NCBI GenBank assembly: GCA_005889025.1
Contig: VBCZ01000352.1
Location: 1-6,484 of the forward strand
Source of the DNA: Betaproteobacteria bacterium
GTDB taxonomy: Bacteria; Pseudomonadota; Gammaproteobacteria; Burkholderiales; Casimicrobiaceae
DNA length: 6,484 nucleotides
Reading direction: 5' to 3'
Made by a program: the position numbers and the translations under genes. How positions within the stretch are numbered: the first letter of the stretch is position 1; each line of letters starts with the position of its first letter. Shown here piece by piece: positions 5,146 through 6,484 of the stretch. The notes beneath the pieces were generated by a model. That model did no database searches. It had not been told where the DNA came from and saw only the letters and a program-made list of their open reading frames with translations.

Positions 5146-6144
5146 TCAAGACGCTCGTGTTCTCGCGGTTTTCGCGAAGTTCAGCGTGTGCTCGAAGGAC
5201 TCGACACCTGCCTGCGATCCTAGACCGGTCGCATTAAGTGCGCCGGTGGCCTGTGCGAGGCGCACGGTCGTTTCGATATCGAAGCCTTTGACGAGACCCA
5301 CAGCGAAGCCTGCGTTGAAGGCATCGCCACAGCCGCACGTGCACTTCACCTGGATATCGAAGGCGGGCATCCTGAACGAGAAACCGGAGCAGTCGCGGTA
5401 ATAAGCTCCATCGCCGCCCAGTGTGAAGACGCACGCCTTGACACCAAGGTCGATGAAATATCTCGCCGCCTCGCCCATGTCGAACAAGCCGGTGAGGGCC
5501 CGCGCCTCGTCGATCGAGGGCACGAAATAATCCGTGTAGGGAAGAACGCTGGCAACGGCCGGCATATCGTTGGGCGAGCCCGCAAAGACGTCTACAGTGG
5601 TAATGGCGCCTGCGGCCTTCGCTGCGCCAAGCACCTCGGCAGTCCGTCCCTTGTCCATCGCATGCATTAGGCCGACACCGCCTGCGTGGAACACCTTAGC
5701 GGCGATTATCTTAGGTAGCTCCGCTTCGGTGACGAAGAAGCTACCAGTGGCGCCTGCCATGTGCAGCGCCGGGCGCGACCCATCGGCCCGCGTGGTGACG
5801 ATGGAAGAGGATGTCTTCCACCCCTTCTCCCGCTGCATGGTCGAGGTGTCGACGCCAAAATGACGCAGGCGCTGGACCACCCAATCACCCATCAGGTCAT
5901 CGCCGATGCCACCGACTGCTAGCGTCTTCAGGCCCATTTTAGCAGCGGCGATGGCCGCGGTTCCCGCAGCTCCCGAAACGGCGAGAGTCAATTCATCGAT
6001 CGGATAACAGCCGCCGCCTGGCGGGATTTCCGTGAAGGGCCAGCCGAGGCAGTCGAACGTATAGAAACCCATTGACGTGTAATCGTATGTTGTCACTGCC
6101 TGCCTCGCTTTGACTTGCGCCTCGGGTACGTCTAACCCCTTCAT
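5146..6144 (-). CDS. PfkB-family carbohydrate (ribokinase-like) kinase
   Basis: A 332-residue ribokinase-superfamily kinase that should transfer phosphate from ATP to a hydroxyl of a sugar or related small molecule in the cytoplasm. Visible elements: the N-terminal strand YDYTSMGFYTFDCLG (20-34), the substrate/glycine segment SGAAGTAAIAAAKMGL (57-72, with Thr62 where many members have Asn), GGIGDDLMGDW (78-88), VDVFAGSPNDMP (184-195), PSIDEARALTG (209-219), the nucleotide-binding strand TLGGDGAYY (241-249) and the anion-hole/catalytic motif CTCGCGDAFNAGF (268-280) with base Asp274. The usual DTTGAGD is replaced by a Cys-rich CTCGCGD. Length and motif order are normal, so the gene looks intact. 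ATG 6144 is the only plausible start after an in-frame stop, though its ribosome-binding site is weak. It precedes the transporter genes in the same direction and may act on the imported solute. Substrate unknown; ribokinase, fructokinase or nucleoside-type activity cannot be told apart here. Confidence 0.9.
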   Translation of the reverse strand: MKGLDVPEAQVKARQAVTTYDYTSMGFYTFDCLGWPFTEIPPGGGCYPIDELTLAVSGAAGTAAIAAAKMGLKTLAVGGIGDDLMGDWVVQRLRHFGVDTSTMQREKGWKTSSSIVTTRADGSRPALHMAGATGSFFVTEAELPKIIAAKVFHAGGVGLMHAMDKGRTAEVLGAAKAAGAITTVDVFAGSPNDMPAVASVLPYTDYFVPSIDEARALTGLFDMGEAARYFIDLGVKACVFTLGGDGAYYRDCSGFSFRMPAFDIQVKCTCGCGDAFNAGFAVGLVKGFDIETTVRLAQATGALNATGLGSQAGVESFEHTLNFAKTARTRAS

Positions 6145-6200
6145 CGGAACCGGATCTTGAGATCAGCAGAAACCCCGTAGTGCTCGAAATCTTCACACGC

Positions 6201-6229
6201 ATCATGCGGCAAGGTTTGTAACAATTCAA
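6201..6229 (-). promoter_or_regulatory. Candidate sigma-70 promoter for the kinase
   Basis: On the minus strand TTGAAT (6224-6229) is followed after 17 bases by CATGAT (6201-6206), each matching 4 of 6 consensus bases. It lies in the locally AT-rich gap upstream of the kinase and would give a leader of about 50 nt. It is the best candidate seen but unproven. Confidence 0.3.
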
Positions 6230-6303
6230 AATAAGTCACCGGTCTCGAGCGACGACGAACGGTCCTGCTCCGCGTACTCAACGATTTCGCAACGCTTGAT
6301 TAG

Positions 6304-6484
6304 AGCATTGAAGCAGCCGCGAACGGGCTTGGACAAAAGCTGCTCGTCCTGAAGGCGACGAGCGACCGCGAGCTGGAGGCAGCATTCACGACGCTTGCAC
6401 AGGAGCGGACCGGCGCCCTCTGTGTCAATATCGACCCGTTCTTTTTTGGCGCCCAGGTTCAGATCATCGCGTTAGCCGCCCGGT
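6304..6484 (+). pseudogene. ABC_sub_bind (PF04392) family protein fragment, 5'-truncated
   Basis: Sixty codons open to the window edge read as the middle of an ABC_sub_bind-type substrate-binding protein. A helix SIEAAANGLGQKLLVLKAT is followed by SDRELEAAFTTLAQERTGAL and then DPFFFGAQVQIIALAAR, matching the family pattern SERDIDxAFxxLxxQRxxALLVxxDPFFxxRRxQLVALAAR. Full members have about 320 residues and this segment lies around their midpoint. A TAG at 6301 stops the frame immediately upstream; the preceding in-frame codons (6262-6300) only loosely resemble the expected region, and no start codon or signal peptide is present. It is divergent from the kinase and is probably a remnant of an unrelated transporter gene. 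The remainder lies outside the window. Confidence 0.6.

Overview
This window looks like GC-rich proteobacterial DNA in an eroding accessory or island-border region. I lean to Hyphomicrobiales (Bradyrhizobium-like): the right edge carries a fragment of the ABC_sub_bind (PF04392) family, which is expanded in that order, and codons are GC-rich. Burkholderiales is a realistic alternative. No rRNA, CRISPR array, complete tRNA or transposase is visible.

Layout. Positions 1-410 hold no gene I recognise: one weak small ORF, a 14-bp palindrome and short phased repeats. Positions 412-460 are the 3' part of a tRNA-Thr(CGT) gene, from anticodon stem to CCA, with no 5' half. This is what an integrative element leaves at its distal end, so I read it as an attachment site, with the element lying to the left (1-411). 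Positions 461-985 hold a truncated AbrB/SpoVT-type antitoxin start, a perfect 16-bp palindrome and a REP-like inverted repeat, but no intact gene.

Positions 986-6144 form one minus-strand block read from right to left: a PfkB-family carbohydrate kinase (5146-6144), a 180-bp gap, then an ABC importer of the Fe3+/2-aminoethylphosphonate/hexose-phosphate type (COG1840-COG1178-COG3842). The importer consists of a Tat-exported solute-binding protein (3928-4965), a fused two-domain permease starting at GTG 3931 and overlapping the binding-protein stop by 4 nt, and an ATPase (986-2090). In an intact operon the binding protein would capture a solute in the periplasm, the permease and ATPase would import it, and the kinase could phosphorylate it. 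The substrate cannot be read from the sequence.

The importer is broken in at least two places. A 205-bp tandem duplication at the permease 3' end shifts the frame and adds about 200 unrelated residues. All 12 differences between the two copies lie in one 88-bp stretch and are mostly synonymous, while the adjacent 101 bp are identical; this looks like a join of two functional alleles rather than simple duplication and decay, or else a strain-mixing assembly artefact. The ATPase has lost about 50 bp after the H-loop, which separates its nucleotide-binding domain from its TOBE domain by a frameshift. The kinase and binding protein look intact. At the right edge (6304-6484, plus strand) is a 5'-truncated ABC_sub_bind fragment preceded by an in-frame stop.

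I see no clearly new biological system. The most informative features are the tRNA-Thr att site and the mosaic duplication.
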